From Hyphomicrobiales bacterium (GTDB taxonomy: Bacteria > Pseudomonadota > Alphaproteobacteria > Rhizobiales > Rhizobiaceae): a DNA stretch of 39,640 bases. Positions 24,079-32,347 of this stretch are shown piece after piece. The stretch is from positions 1-39,640 of the forward strand of contig UBXM01000032.1 in the NCBI GenBank assembly GCA_900469445.1, read 5' to 3'. Position numbers and translations under genes: made by a program. Each line of letters begins with the position of its first letter. Position 1 is the first letter of the stretch. The notes beneath the pieces are model-generated. The model had not been told where the DNA came from. It ran no database searches and saw only the letters and a program-made list of their open reading frames with translations.

Positions 24079-25193
24079 CGATACCGAAGCGATCGGCCAC
24101 TTTCCGTATCCTTATGACTGTCGACGCGGTCGGCGGCGTCTGGCGTTATGCGATGGATCTGGCTACGAGCCTGCGGCCCCGTGGCTATGAGTTTTTGTTC
24201 GTTGGGCTCGGACCCCAACCGTCGGATTACCAGAAGAGGGAGGCTTCAGAGCTTGGGCGCTTGCGCTGGCTCGATGCGCCGCTGGACTGGATGGTGAAGA
24301 GCGAAGACGAACTCTCGCTTGTCGGGCCGGAAATCGCGGAACTGGCGCATGCGGAAGCGGTCGATCTGCTGCATCTCAACCTTCCTTCCCAGGCGGCCGC
24401 GATTGATACAGAGCTACCGGTGATTGTCATGTCGCATTCCTGTGTCGTGACCTGGTTTGCTGGCGTACGTGGGGAAGCGGTTCCAGTGGAATGGCAGTGG
24501 CACAATTCGGTCAACCGCTGCGGGCTCATCCGCGCTGACCTGGCACTTGTGCCAAGCCGCAGCCACGGCCGGATGCTGGAGGACGCCTACGGCGCAATCG
24601 ACAAGCTGCATGTGGTCTATAACGCCAGTCGGTCGAAAGAGAGGAACGAGGCCAAGGATACACTTGTCTTGGCGGCGGCCCGCTGGTGGGACGACGGCAA
24701 GAACGGACGCGTTCTCGACGAAGCTGCAGCGTCCACTTCCTGGCCGCTAAAGATGGCAGGACCGAACACCGGACCGGACGGCCAGATGCTGCCGATCCGT
24801 CATGCGGAAGACCTCGGCGAGCTATCGCATGCGGATGTCATGGCGCTGATGCGTCGCTCGTCCATCTTCGTGTCGCCCTCCGTCTACGAGCCCTTCGGGC
24901 TCGCCGCCCTTGAAGCAGCGCGCGCCTATAACGCACTGGTGCTGTCGGACATCGCTACCTACCGCGAACTCTGGGAAGGGGCTGCCCTATTCGCAGACCC
25001 CAGCGACGCCGCGGCTCTGGCTGCAGCGATCAATCGACTGTGCAGGGATAGCGATCTGCGGACCCAACTGGCGGCTAAGGCTGCGGAGCGCTCCAGACGC
25101 TTCGCCCCCACGTTCCAAGCCGAAGCCATGGCGGGCCATTATGCGGGCCTGCTCCACCCCGATCCTACATTTTTCGCCGCGGAGTTACCATGA
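24075..25193 (+). CDS. GT4-type glycosyltransferase
   Basis: A 372-residue cytosolic or peripheral GT-B glycosyltransferase. The acceptor-side glycine loop is VDAVGGVWRYAMDLA near the start. The donor-side E-x7-E motif is in YEPFGLAALE, with SPSVYEPFG typical of family GT4. There is no transmembrane helix. The ATG at 24075 overlaps the previous stop as ATGA. Donor sugar is not predictable; UDP-xylose or another pentose is a guess from the neighbouring decarboxylase. Confidence 0.9.
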   Translation: MTIPKRSATFRILMTVDAVGGVWRYAMDLATSLRPRGYEFLFVGLGPQPSDYQKREASELGRLRWLDAPLDWMVKSEDELSLVGPEIAELAHAEAVDLLHLNLPSQAAAIDTELPVIVMSHSCVVTWFAGVRGEAVPVEWQWHNSVNRCGLIRADLALVPSRSHGRMLEDAYGAIDKLHVVYNASRSKERNEAKDTLVLAAARWWDDGKNGRVLDEAAASTSWPLKMAGPNTGPDGQMLPIRHAEDLGELSHADVMALMRRSSIFVSPSVYEPFGLAALEAARAYNALVLSDIATYRELWEGAALFADPSDAAALAAAINRLCRDSDLRTQLAAKAAERSRRFAPTFQAEAMAGHYAGLLHPDPTFFAAELP

Positions 25194-26320
25194 GGTTCGT
25201 TTTTTACACCCACTCGCTGATGTCCGACTGGAACCACGGCAATGCGCATTTTCTGCGAGGGATCATGCGCGACCTGATCCGCCGCGGCCACGAGGCGATA
25301 GCCCTCGAGCCTCTCGAATCTTGGAGCCGCTGCAATCTCGTGCGGGACCAGGGCGAGACAGCACTCAACGACTTCCCCGCGCATTTTCCGGAACTTCGCG
25401 CCGAGTTGTATGATGCCGGCTTCAACCATGAAGCAGCGCTTGCTGATGCGGATGTGGTCGTGGTGCACGAGTGGACGGATCCAGAGCTCGTTGCAGAAAT
25501 CGGGCGCGTACGTGCCACAGGTGGCACATTCACGCTGATGTTCCATGACACCCATCACAGAGCTGTTTCTTCGGCAGGCGACATCGCCGGACTGAGGCTC
25601 ACCGACTACGATGGCATACTAGCTTTCGGCGAAACCCTCCGCGAGCGGTATCTCAAAGCCGGCTGGGGAAGCACAGTGTTTACCTGGCATGAGGCGGCGG
25701 ACGATACGCTATTCAGGCCAATGCCGCAGGTGGAAAAGACGGGGGATCTGATTTGGGTCGGCAACTGGGGCGACGATGAACGCTCCGCAGAGATTGTTGA
25801 GTATCTGGTGCAGCCGGCAAAATCACTCAGCCTCAAAACGCTGGTGCATGGGGTACGCTATCCCGACAATGCGAAGCAGGCTCTAACTGACGCTAACATC
25901 ATCTTCGGCGGCTGGATTGCCAACGCAAGGGTACCCCATGCCTTCGCCCAGCATCGAGTGACGGTGCATATTCCACGGCGTCCTTATGTGCAGAACCTCC
26001 CGGGAATTCCGACCATCCGTCCGTTCGAGGCACTTGCATGCGGGATACCGCTGATCTCGGCACCCTGGGACGATGCGGAGCATTTGTTTCGTCCGGGGAC
26101 GGACTTTTTGATCGTGCAGGATGGCAAGGAGATGACGGCACGGCTCCGGGAGGTCCTCTCCGACCGCGATCTTGCGCGATCGCTTGCTGCCTCGGGCAGG
26201 CAAACGGTGTTGGCGCGCCACACTTGCCGCCACCGGGTCGACGAACTCCTCACCATCCTGGCTGACTGCGGTACCGATCACGTCATCCGCAAACTCGTTT
26301 CCCCGGAGGCCGCAGAATGA
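25190..26320 (+). CDS. CgeB-like glycosyltransferase 1
   Basis: A 376-residue GT-B protein of the CgeB / Glyco_trans_1_2 type. The N-terminal domain starts MRFVFYTHSLMSDWNHGNAH, with the LRGIMRDLIRRGHE helix. The C-terminal donor domain has IRPFEALACGIPLISAPWDD. The first of three tandem paralogues, it shares the layout of a W(N/G)xG-type opening, a central DLIWVGNWGDDER strand and the FEALACG block. It is coupled by ATGA to both neighbours. Relatives act in spore-coat and surface glycan assembly; substrates here are unknown. Confidence 0.87.
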   Translation: MRFVFYTHSLMSDWNHGNAHFLRGIMRDLIRRGHEAIALEPLESWSRCNLVRDQGETALNDFPAHFPELRAELYDAGFNHEAALADADVVVVHEWTDPELVAEIGRVRATGGTFTLMFHDTHHRAVSSAGDIAGLRLTDYDGILAFGETLRERYLKAGWGSTVFTWHEAADDTLFRPMPQVEKTGDLIWVGNWGDDERSAEIVEYLVQPAKSLSLKTLVHGVRYPDNAKQALTDANIIFGGWIANARVPHAFAQHRVTVHIPRRPYVQNLPGIPTIRPFEALACGIPLISAPWDDAEHLFRPGTDFLIVQDGKEMTARLREVLSDRDLARSLAASGRQTVLARHTCRHRVDELLTILADCGTDHVIRKLVSPEAAE

Positions 26321-27408
26321 AGATCGCCTTTTACGGTTCCAGCCTCGTGTCCGCCTACTGGAATGGCGCTGCCACCTACTACCGTGGCCTGCTATGGGCA
26401 CTCGCTGAGAGGGGATATGACATCACCTTCTACGAGCCCGACGTTTACGACCGCCAGAAAAACCGCGATATCGACCCGCCGGAATGGTGCAAGGTCGTCG
26501 TCTATAAAGGCACGATCGAGGCGCTCAAGGACGTGGCGGCGCGGGCTAGCGAGGCGGACGTGGTCGTCAAGGCGAGCGGCGTCGGCTTTGAGGACGATTT
26601 GCTGCTGAACGAGGTTGTGCGGGCCGCGAAACCTAAGGCGCTAAAGATCTTCTGGGACGTGGATGCGCCAGCCACGCTCGGGGAACTAAGAGCCGCGCCC
26701 GATCACCCGCTGCGTCGCGCCCTCTCGACTATCGATCTTGTATTGACCTATGGCGGTGGCGATCCGGTGGTCGATGCTTATCGAGCAATGGGAGCGCGCG
26801 ACTGTATTCCCATCTATAATGCGCTCGATCCGATGACGCACCGTCCTGTCAGTCAGGATGCCCGCTTCAATGCCGATCTTGGCTTCCTCGGTAACCGACT
26901 GCCGGATCGCGAAGCCCGCGTCGAACATTTCTTTCTGGAGCCGGCGGCAAAACTTCGCGAGGCTAGCTTCATGCTTGGCGGCTCGGGCTGGCATGACAAG
27001 CCGATGTCCGCCAACGTCAACTATATCGGCCATGTTTCCACCCGCGACCACAACGCATTCAACGTGACGCCAAAGGCAGTGCTCAACGTGTCGCGTTCTA
27101 GCATGGCGGAGAACGGCTTCTCGCCGGCGACGCGCGTATTTGAGGCGGCCGGCGCTGGCGCCTGCCTCATTACCGACTTCTGGGAAGGCATAGAGCTGTT
27201 CCTGAAACCGAACGAGGAGGTTCTGGTGGCGCGCGATGGAAAAGACGTGTGCGACATCCTTTCTGAGATCAGCAACGAACAAGCGCGGTTGATCGGCAAG
27301 AACGCCCTCACCCGGGTTCTGGCGGACCACACCTACGCCAGCCGTGCCGTGACCGTTGATGCAATCTTCCGCGTCCACGCGGCCCGGCAAATGGAGGCGG
27401 CCGTATGA
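26317..27408 (+). CDS. CgeB-like glycosyltransferase 2
   Basis: A 363-residue paralogue of the preceding gene. It opens MKIAFYGSSLVSAYWNGAAT with YRGLLWALAERGYD. The middle holds ADLGFLGNRLPDRE, and the donor domain ends in ATRVFEAAGAGACLITDFWE. It lacks membrane helices. The sequence is clearly diverged from genes 1 and 3, so the three probably catalyse different linkages rather than being recent duplicates. It is joined to both neighbours by ATGA overlaps. Confidence 0.87.
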   Translation: MKIAFYGSSLVSAYWNGAATYYRGLLWALAERGYDITFYEPDVYDRQKNRDIDPPEWCKVVVYKGTIEALKDVAARASEADVVVKASGVGFEDDLLLNEVVRAAKPKALKIFWDVDAPATLGELRAAPDHPLRRALSTIDLVLTYGGGDPVVDAYRAMGARDCIPIYNALDPMTHRPVSQDARFNADLGFLGNRLPDREARVEHFFLEPAAKLREASFMLGGSGWHDKPMSANVNYIGHVSTRDHNAFNVTPKAVLNVSRSSMAENGFSPATRVFEAAGAGACLITDFWEGIELFLKPNEEVLVARDGKDVCDILSEISNEQARLIGKNALTRVLADHTYASRAVTVDAIFRVHAARQMEAAV

Positions 27409-28556
27409 CACGTCCGCTCGACATGGTCTTCATCGGCCTTTCGCTTTCCTCATCCTGGGGCAACGGCCATGCGACCACATTCCGTGCGCTGATCCGTGGG
27501 CTTCACGCGCAAGGCCACCGGGTGCTCTTCCTCGAGCGTGATGTTCCCTGGTATGCCAGCCAACGCGACCTTCCTGACCCTGAATTTTGCCGATTGGCCT
27601 ATTACTCGAGCGCCGATGAGTTGACCGAGAAGTTCGAAGCGGCAATCGCGTCAGCGGATGCCGTCATCATCGGCTCCTACGTGCCGGATGGGGTGGCCGT
27701 TATTGAAGCGGTGGCGGCCTTATCCCCTAAGCGTTTGTGCTTTTACGACATCGACACACCGGTGACGCTCGCCAAGTTTGACCGCGGCGATGAGGAGTAT
27801 CTAGCGCTCGAACAGATCCCCATTTTCGACGCGTATTTCTCCTTCTCCGGCGGTGAGGTGCTGACCCGGCTGGAGCGGGACTACGGTGCGCGCCGAGCGA
27901 TCGACCTCTATTGTTCTGTGGACGCGGAGCGTTACAGCAATACGGGCGAGGGCTACGAATGGGATCTTGGCTATCTCGGCACCTATAGCCCTGATCGCCA
28001 GCCAACTCTTGAGCGTTTGCTGGTCGAGCCGGCGCGAGCCCTGCCGCATCTTCGCTTCGTGGTCGCCGGTCCGCAATATCCCGACACAATCGACTGGCCC
28101 GCAAATGTAGAGCGGATCGAACATCTACCGCCGCAGGACCATCCGAGCTTCTACAGCAGTCAGCGCTTTACCTTGAACGTAACCCGCGCCGACATGATCG
28201 CGGCGGGTTGGTCACCAAGCGTGCGCCTGTTCGAAGCGGCTGCCTGCGGCACGCCGATCATCAGCGATGATTGGCGGGGGCTGAGCGAACTTCTTCCCGA
28301 GGGCGAGGCGATCTGCATTGCGCGCGACACTGATGATGTAGTTGCCGCCCTTACTGCGATGGAGGAGCAACATCGAGTCGCCATGAGCAGAGCAGCTCAC
28401 GCCCGGGTCATGCAATCGCATACCGGCAGCGCCCGCGCCCTTCATCTGGTGTCGGCGTTGGATCGTCTTGCGGACGATTTACCCGCACGAACCAAAGCAC
28501 CCGAACGGATTCAGCCTGAGGACCGAGGAGAACGTAATGTTGCAAAAAGTGCATGA
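27405..28556 (+). CDS. CgeB-like glycosyltransferase 3
   Basis: A 383-residue third paralogue, starting MTRPLDMVFIGLSLSSSWGN with FRALIRGLHAQGHRV. The donor domain contains SVRLFEAAACGTPIISDDW. Its last 30 residues are charged and disordered-looking (LPARTKAPERIQPEDRGERN), and its end overlaps the start of the next gene by 20 bases. This suggests ribosome re-entry at the downstream GAGGAG site. Function is as for the other two: an unassigned transfer step. Confidence 0.87.
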   Translation: MTRPLDMVFIGLSLSSSWGNGHATTFRALIRGLHAQGHRVLFLERDVPWYASQRDLPDPEFCRLAYYSSADELTEKFEAAIASADAVIIGSYVPDGVAVIEAVAALSPKRLCFYDIDTPVTLAKFDRGDEEYLALEQIPIFDAYFSFSGGEVLTRLERDYGARRAIDLYCSVDAERYSNTGEGYEWDLGYLGTYSPDRQPTLERLLVEPARALPHLRFVVAGPQYPDTIDWPANVERIEHLPPQDHPSFYSSQRFTLNVTRADMIAAGWSPSVRLFEAAACGTPIISDDWRGLSELLPEGEAICIARDTDDVVAALTAMEEQHRVAMSRAAHARVMQSHTGSARALHLVSALDRLADDLPARTKAPERIQPEDRGERNVAKSA

Positions 28557-29580
28557 CGGAAAAACCAGAACTGTCCTCGTCGCTGGCGGAGCCGGCTTCG
28601 TCGGCTCGCACCTCTGCGACGCCCTACTGTTGCGAGGCGACAGAGTGATATGCGTTGATAGCTTTCTGACCGGATCGAAAATTAATGTTCAGCCGCTGGA
28701 GAACCATCCCAGGTTCCGTCTGATCGAGCAGGATGTATGCCACTTCTCCGACATCGACGAGCCGGTCCATCAGGTCTACAACCTGGCCTGTGCGGCATCT
28801 CCGCCCTCTTATCAAGCAGATCCAGTTCATACGATGATGACCTGCGTGGCTGGAACCGGCAACCTTCTCGCGCTCGCGGAGAGCCATAACGCTTCATTCC
28901 TGCAAGCTTCGACCAGTGAAGTGTATGGCGATCCGGAAGAACATCCGCAGCGTGAAGATTATCGTGGCAACGTCAGTTGCACCGGGCCACGGGCCTGTTA
29001 TGACGAGGGCAAGCGTGCCGCGGAGGCGCTTTGCTTCGATATGCTGCGTACCGGTCGCACCGATGCGCGCGTCGTGCGCATTTTTAACACCTATGGGCCG
29101 CGCATGCAGCCAAATGACGGACGCATCATCTCGAACCTTTTAGTACAGGCGCTCTCGGGGGACCCACTGACTATTTACGGCAACGGCGAGCAAACGCGGT
29201 CGTTTTGTTTCGTGACGGACCTCGTGGCAGGTTTGATGGCACTAATGGATGTCGAGCCGAATCCGGGGGCGCCCGTGAACATAGGAAACCCGGGTGAGTT
29301 CACTATTAATGAGCTTGCTGCGATGATCCAGACGATGGTTGCCGGAGGATCCGGAATCGTTTACCGGCCCCTGCCCAAGGACGATCCGCAGCGTCGTCGC
29401 CCGGATATAGCCCGCGCGAGGGAGCTGCTCGATTGGGAGCCGAAAGTCCCGTTGTCGCAAGGGCTGCAACAGACCGCCGATTATTTTGCTTCAGTTCTTA
29501 TCGAGTCTGAACAGCGTGCGACGCCCTCAAGAGCAAGGCCACATCCCGGTCCAACCGATGCGCTGCAGATCGGAGCCTGA
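28537..29580 (+). CDS. UDP-glucuronate decarboxylase-like (UDP-xylose synthase) enzyme
   Basis: A 347-residue extended short-chain dehydrogenase. The NAD motif is GGAGFVGSHLCDALL. The segments ASTSEVYGDPEEHPQREDY and GPRACYDEGKRAAE (Tyr and Lys of YDEGK) match the UDP-xylose synthase group. VRIFNTYGPRMQPNDGRII and RSFCFVTDL follow as expected. It lacks the N-terminal membrane anchor of eukaryotic forms, so it is cytosolic. GAGGAG is 7 bases before the ATG at 28537. Its presumed product, UDP-xylose, would feed the glycosyltransferases just upstream; the exact activity was not tested. Confidence 0.88.
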   Translation: MLQKVHDGKTRTVLVAGGAGFVGSHLCDALLLRGDRVICVDSFLTGSKINVQPLENHPRFRLIEQDVCHFSDIDEPVHQVYNLACAASPPSYQADPVHTMMTCVAGTGNLLALAESHNASFLQASTSEVYGDPEEHPQREDYRGNVSCTGPRACYDEGKRAAEALCFDMLRTGRTDARVVRIFNTYGPRMQPNDGRIISNLLVQALSGDPLTIYGNGEQTRSFCFVTDLVAGLMALMDVEPNPGAPVNIGNPGEFTINELAAMIQTMVAGGSGIVYRPLPKDDPQRRRPDIARARELLDWEPKVPLSQGLQQTADYFASVLIESEQRATPSRARPHPGPTDALQIGA

Positions 29581-29583
29581 GAA

Positions 29584-30339
29584 ATGGACGCTGCAGGAAA
29601 AGCAGATGATGACATCAAGCGTCGGCTTGCCGAACTCGGGCCCTGGTTCCAGAACATCCGCGTGCAGGGAGTGCCCACCGCCCCCGATCATTTCCTCGGC
29701 GATTATCCAACTTTCAAGTGGCAGGGGTTCAAGGAGGTGGTCCCGGAGGATCTGGCAGGACGCAGCGTTCTCGATGTCGGATGCAACGCAGGCTTTTATT
29801 GCTTCGAGATGAAGAAGCGCAATGCCGGGCGAGTGTTAGGGATCGACGCAGATCCACACTACCTCCGGCAAGCTCGTTTCGTGGCCGAGCAGACGGCGCT
29901 GGACGTCGAGTTCCGACAGATGTCCGTTTACGACGTCGGGAAGCTCGGCGAAAAGTTCGACCTCGTGATTTTTATGGGCGTACTCTACCATCTGCGCCAC
30001 CCTCTGCTTGCGCTCGACCTTCTATATGAACACGTCGTCGGGGACCAGTTGTTGTTCCAATGCCTACAACGCGGAGATGAACGCCTACCGGAGCTTCAGC
30101 AGGACTACGGCTTTTCTGAATGGTCCGTGTTTGACCGTAATGAATATCCCAAACTGTTTTTCGTCGAGGAGCGTTACGCCTCCGATCCGACCAACTGGTT
30201 CATCCCCAATCGAGCTGCCATGGAAGCCATGCTGCGCAGTTCTGGTTTTGTGATCGAAGCCCATCCGGAACGGGAGGTTTATCTCTGCCACCGCAGTGAG
30301 CGGCACTATGCAGCCGAAGCGCCGCCTCAGATCTGCTGA
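29584..30339 (+). CDS. SAM-dependent methyltransferase, CmoB-like
   Basis: A 251-residue class I methyltransferase. The SAM motif I is VLDVGCNAGFYCFEM (about residue 58-72), acidic loop GIDADPHYLRQA, and motif IV-like DLVIFMGVLYHLRHP. The conserved LGPWFQNI and FKWQGF segments near the start resemble the Rta_06860-type family, relatives of tRNA CmoB found beside glycosyltransferases. The ATG is 3 bases after the previous stop, so it belongs to the same operon. Most likely it O-methylates the glycan product or intermediate; a tRNA role is less likely given the context. Confidence 0.85.
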   Translation: MDAAGKADDDIKRRLAELGPWFQNIRVQGVPTAPDHFLGDYPTFKWQGFKEVVPEDLAGRSVLDVGCNAGFYCFEMKKRNAGRVLGIDADPHYLRQARFVAEQTALDVEFRQMSVYDVGKLGEKFDLVIFMGVLYHLRHPLLALDLLYEHVVGDQLLFQCLQRGDERLPELQQDYGFSEWSVFDRNEYPKLFFVEERYASDPTNWFIPNRAAMEAMLRSSGFVIEAHPEREVYLCHRSERHYAAEAPPQIC

Positions 30340-30419
30340 ACAAACTGCACTGCAACTTCCTGCAGATTGATAGGCGCCGCATGATAGTAGGCTTAAAAAG
30401 GTCTCGGAGGAGCGTTCTC

Positions 30420-30962
30420 ATGAACAGTGCCAGCGACGAAAGCCCAACAACACAGGCTGCTGATGGTCTTACGCCGGCTCTTGCGCGGAACATCGACGCG
30501 GTCATGCAGCGGCGGCGCGAAACAGCGAATGCGGCTTCGTCGCAAGAGCGCGCAGCTGCTGCAATAAGTCGGTTCGCAGGATCAATGCCATTTGTCTACA
30601 TTCATCTTCTTCTATACGGAACGTGGATCATAGCAAATCTAAACTGGTTGCCGGGAGTGCGCCCATGGGATCCATCGCTCGTCATCCTCGCTATGGTAGC
30701 TTCTGTCGAAGCCATTTTCCTTTCCACTTTTGTTTTGATAAATCAAAATCGGATGGCCGCCGAAGACGATACGCGGGCCGATCTCGACCTACAGGTTAGT
30801 TTGCTGAACGAGCACGAAACGACCCGCTTGGTGACTATGGTGGAAGCAATCGCGAAAAAGTTAGATGTGCCGATCGAGGCTCGCGATGAGCTCGAAGAGC
30901 TGAAAAAAGATGTCGCTCCCGAAGCCGTGTTGGACCGAATTGAGGCGGAAGAGAATGATTAG
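30420..30962 (+). CDS. DUF1003 membrane protein
   Basis: A 180-residue inner-membrane protein with two helices (about 60-80, MPFVYIHLLLYGTWIIANL; about 92-115, LVILAMVASVEAIFLSTFVL). The sequence between and after them, NWLPGVRPWDPSLV and LINQNRMA, is the DUF1003 signature. The C-terminal tail is charged and coiled-coil-like, ending in a run of Glu and Asp. Function of the family is unknown. GGAGGAG lies about 8 bases before the ATG. It is 80 bases after the methyltransferase and may be a separate unit. Confidence 0.85.
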   Translation: MNSASDESPTTQAADGLTPALARNIDAVMQRRRETANAASSQERAAAAISRFAGSMPFVYIHLLLYGTWIIANLNWLPGVRPWDPSLVILAMVASVEAIFLSTFVLINQNRMAAEDDTRADLDLQVSLLNEHETTRLVTMVEAIAKKLDVPIEARDELEELKKDVAPEAVLDRIEAEEND

Positions 30963-31060
30963 GCTGTCATGAAGGGTTCGCGCACAGCGATCCAGCCGGT
31001 ACCGATACCTGGACAAAAAACTGCAATCCCCTGAAGTTGATGGGAGGATAGGCGATGGGG

Positions 31061-31245
31061 CTAGCCTTTGGTATAGCCGACGTAGCCGAGGGCGTGCTCG
31101 AGCCTTTCCACGTGACGCTTGGTCAGCACGGCATTGTCCTCCTCAGCCGCCGCAATCTCCGCAACCGTCAGTCCAGTCCCGCTCGCGAGCTCTGTGAGAT
31201 TGTAGCCCTTGGCGAGGCGCGCGGCACGACGGCTTGCTGATCCAT
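31061..31245 (-). pseudogene. small helix-turn-helix protein, frameshifted at its start
   Basis: After a good AGGAG the ATG at 31245 opens MDQQAVV but soon meets an unrelated short frame. One base over, the frame gives a coherent XRE-like protein: SRRAARLAKGYNLTELASGT, then GLTVAEIAAAEED and KRHVERLEHALGYVGYTKG up to a stop at 31063-31061. The helix-turn-helix sense is LTELASGTGLTVAEI. The coherent frame has no start codon of its own after an upstream TAG. An indel within the first few codons best explains this, unless the sequence has an error. Confidence 0.6.
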
Positions 31246-31300
31246 GTCTTGATCTCCTAGAATTTGCCGGGAAATGCAGGAGCGCCTAACGCGTTCCGTG

Positions 31301-31471
31301 CTACTGCGAACTGTCGCGACCACCCTCCAGCCTAAGCCGGCGAAGGCGCTCAGTTTTTTCCGCGCGCAAACGGCGTTCCTCCTCGGCCGCTTCGGCCGCA
31401 ACTTTGTTGGTATGTTCAAAAATCGCCGTGCGTTCTTGCACGGTCAGTTTGTTCCTGAGCCGGCTTACCAT
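31301..31471 (-). CDS. small charged coiled-coil hypothetical protein
   Basis: A 56-residue protein starting MVSRLRNKLTVQERTAIFEH. Residues about 22-50 (KVAAEAAEEERRLRAEKTER and LRRLRLEGG) form a continuous charged helix, likely a coiled coil. GAGG is 9 bases before the ATG at 31471, better spaced than the ATG at 31480. No family is assigned. It lies just upstream of the broken helix-turn-helix gene on the same strand, so the two may have been one transcript. Confidence 0.5.
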   Translation of the reverse strand: MVSRLRNKLTVQERTAIFEHTNKVAAEAAEEERRLRAEKTERLRRLRLEGGRDSSQ

Positions 31472-31815
31472 GACAATCATCCTCGAGGGTTTCCTCATAG
31501 ATGGGTGAAACGGTGCGTCCTCACAATAGGTCGGAGCTCGACGTCTGCTAGCGTACAGGCGCTGTTCGCGGCCTTGTCTCGTTCGCGCGTTGGAACCACA
31601 TTGGGGGATCAAGGCCTCGTGTATACAGCTAGTTAGTTGATTACACGCTGGTGGATGGCCCGGTTCCGCCCAAGAGCACGCCAAGGTATGTCGCTGGGAC
31701 TGTCGGAGAAGCGCGTCAACGGTATCTGGAGCAGCGCACCATCATCATTCTCAAGTCGCCGAGCTCATCGGATATAAATACTTCGGCATGCGTGTGAACT
31801 TGTCCAGGACCTTCG
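31472..31815. other. intergenic, nothing recognised
   Basis: About 340 bases between divergent small genes. Open frames here lack starts and ribosome binding sites. Its right end abuts a predicted stress-sigma promoter. Confidence 0.4.
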
Positions 31816-31840
31816 GGAACTCCTGGCGTGGAGCAAGGTT
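31816..31840 (+). promoter_or_regulatory. predicted stress-sigma promoter for the 151-residue protein
   Basis: GGAAC (31816-31820), 16 bases, GGTT (31837-31840). It predicts a start near 31847, 37 bases before the ATG at 31884. Confidence 0.55.
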
Positions 31841-31883
31841 TTCCCTGACGTTCGTCACGTGGGTACATGCACAAAAGGAGTTC

Positions 31884-32339
31884 ATGATGTCTGACACCAC
31901 CGGAACCGGATCAACACACAGCGTAGGCCCCGCAACGACCGAAAACCGCTTCGGTCGTTCGGTAGAGAGCCAGGCTCAAATTGCTGACGCGCAGAAAATC
32001 GCGACCGCGACCGAAGCCGGCGAGATCTTGAACATTTACCGCCTGGAACCGGTCGCAGCGCCATATGATGCTCGCTGGGATCAGGCTCCTTTTCTGGGAA
32101 CCTTGACCGTCGCCGCGCGGACCGCGGGAGATGCCCGGATCGTAGCCGCTGGAGCAGAGCTGGATTTCCAGGAGATCGACGCTCTGCCGGCTGAAGATGT
32201 CTCGACGCGGAATGCCAGCGCATTTCGCGATGAAAAAGCCTATACGGTCATTGAAGTAGAACATGGGCGGGAAGGCTTGCAGCGAGGCGTGGTCGAAGGC
32301 GTCGTCCCTGTCGACACCATTCGACCTACGCAGGTCTGA
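31884..32339 (+). CDS. hypothetical soluble protein, predicted stress-regulated
   Basis: A 151-residue acidic protein starting MMSDTTGTGSTHSVGPATTE. The middle (GEILNIYRLEPVAAPYDARW, then FLGTLTVAARTAGDARIVAA) and the end (YTVIEVEHGREGLQRGVVEG) look like beta-rich soluble protein without motifs. AAGGAG is 3 bases before the first ATG and 6 before the second (31887), so the second may be used. It has its own predicted stress-sigma promoter and lies 8 bases before a short-chain dehydrogenase gene. No family recognised. Confidence 0.65.
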   Translation: MMSDTTGTGSTHSVGPATTENRFGRSVESQAQIADAQKIATATEAGEILNIYRLEPVAAPYDARWDQAPFLGTLTVAARTAGDARIVAAGAELDFQEIDALPAEDVSTRNASAFRDEKAYTVIEVEHGREGLQRGVVEGVVPVDTIRPTQV

Positions 32340-32347
32340 AGCGGCGC

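Noticed and set aside
30980..31030. hairpin after the DUF1003 gene as a terminator
   Set aside because: Only four base pairs and an A-run instead of a U-run on the plus strand.
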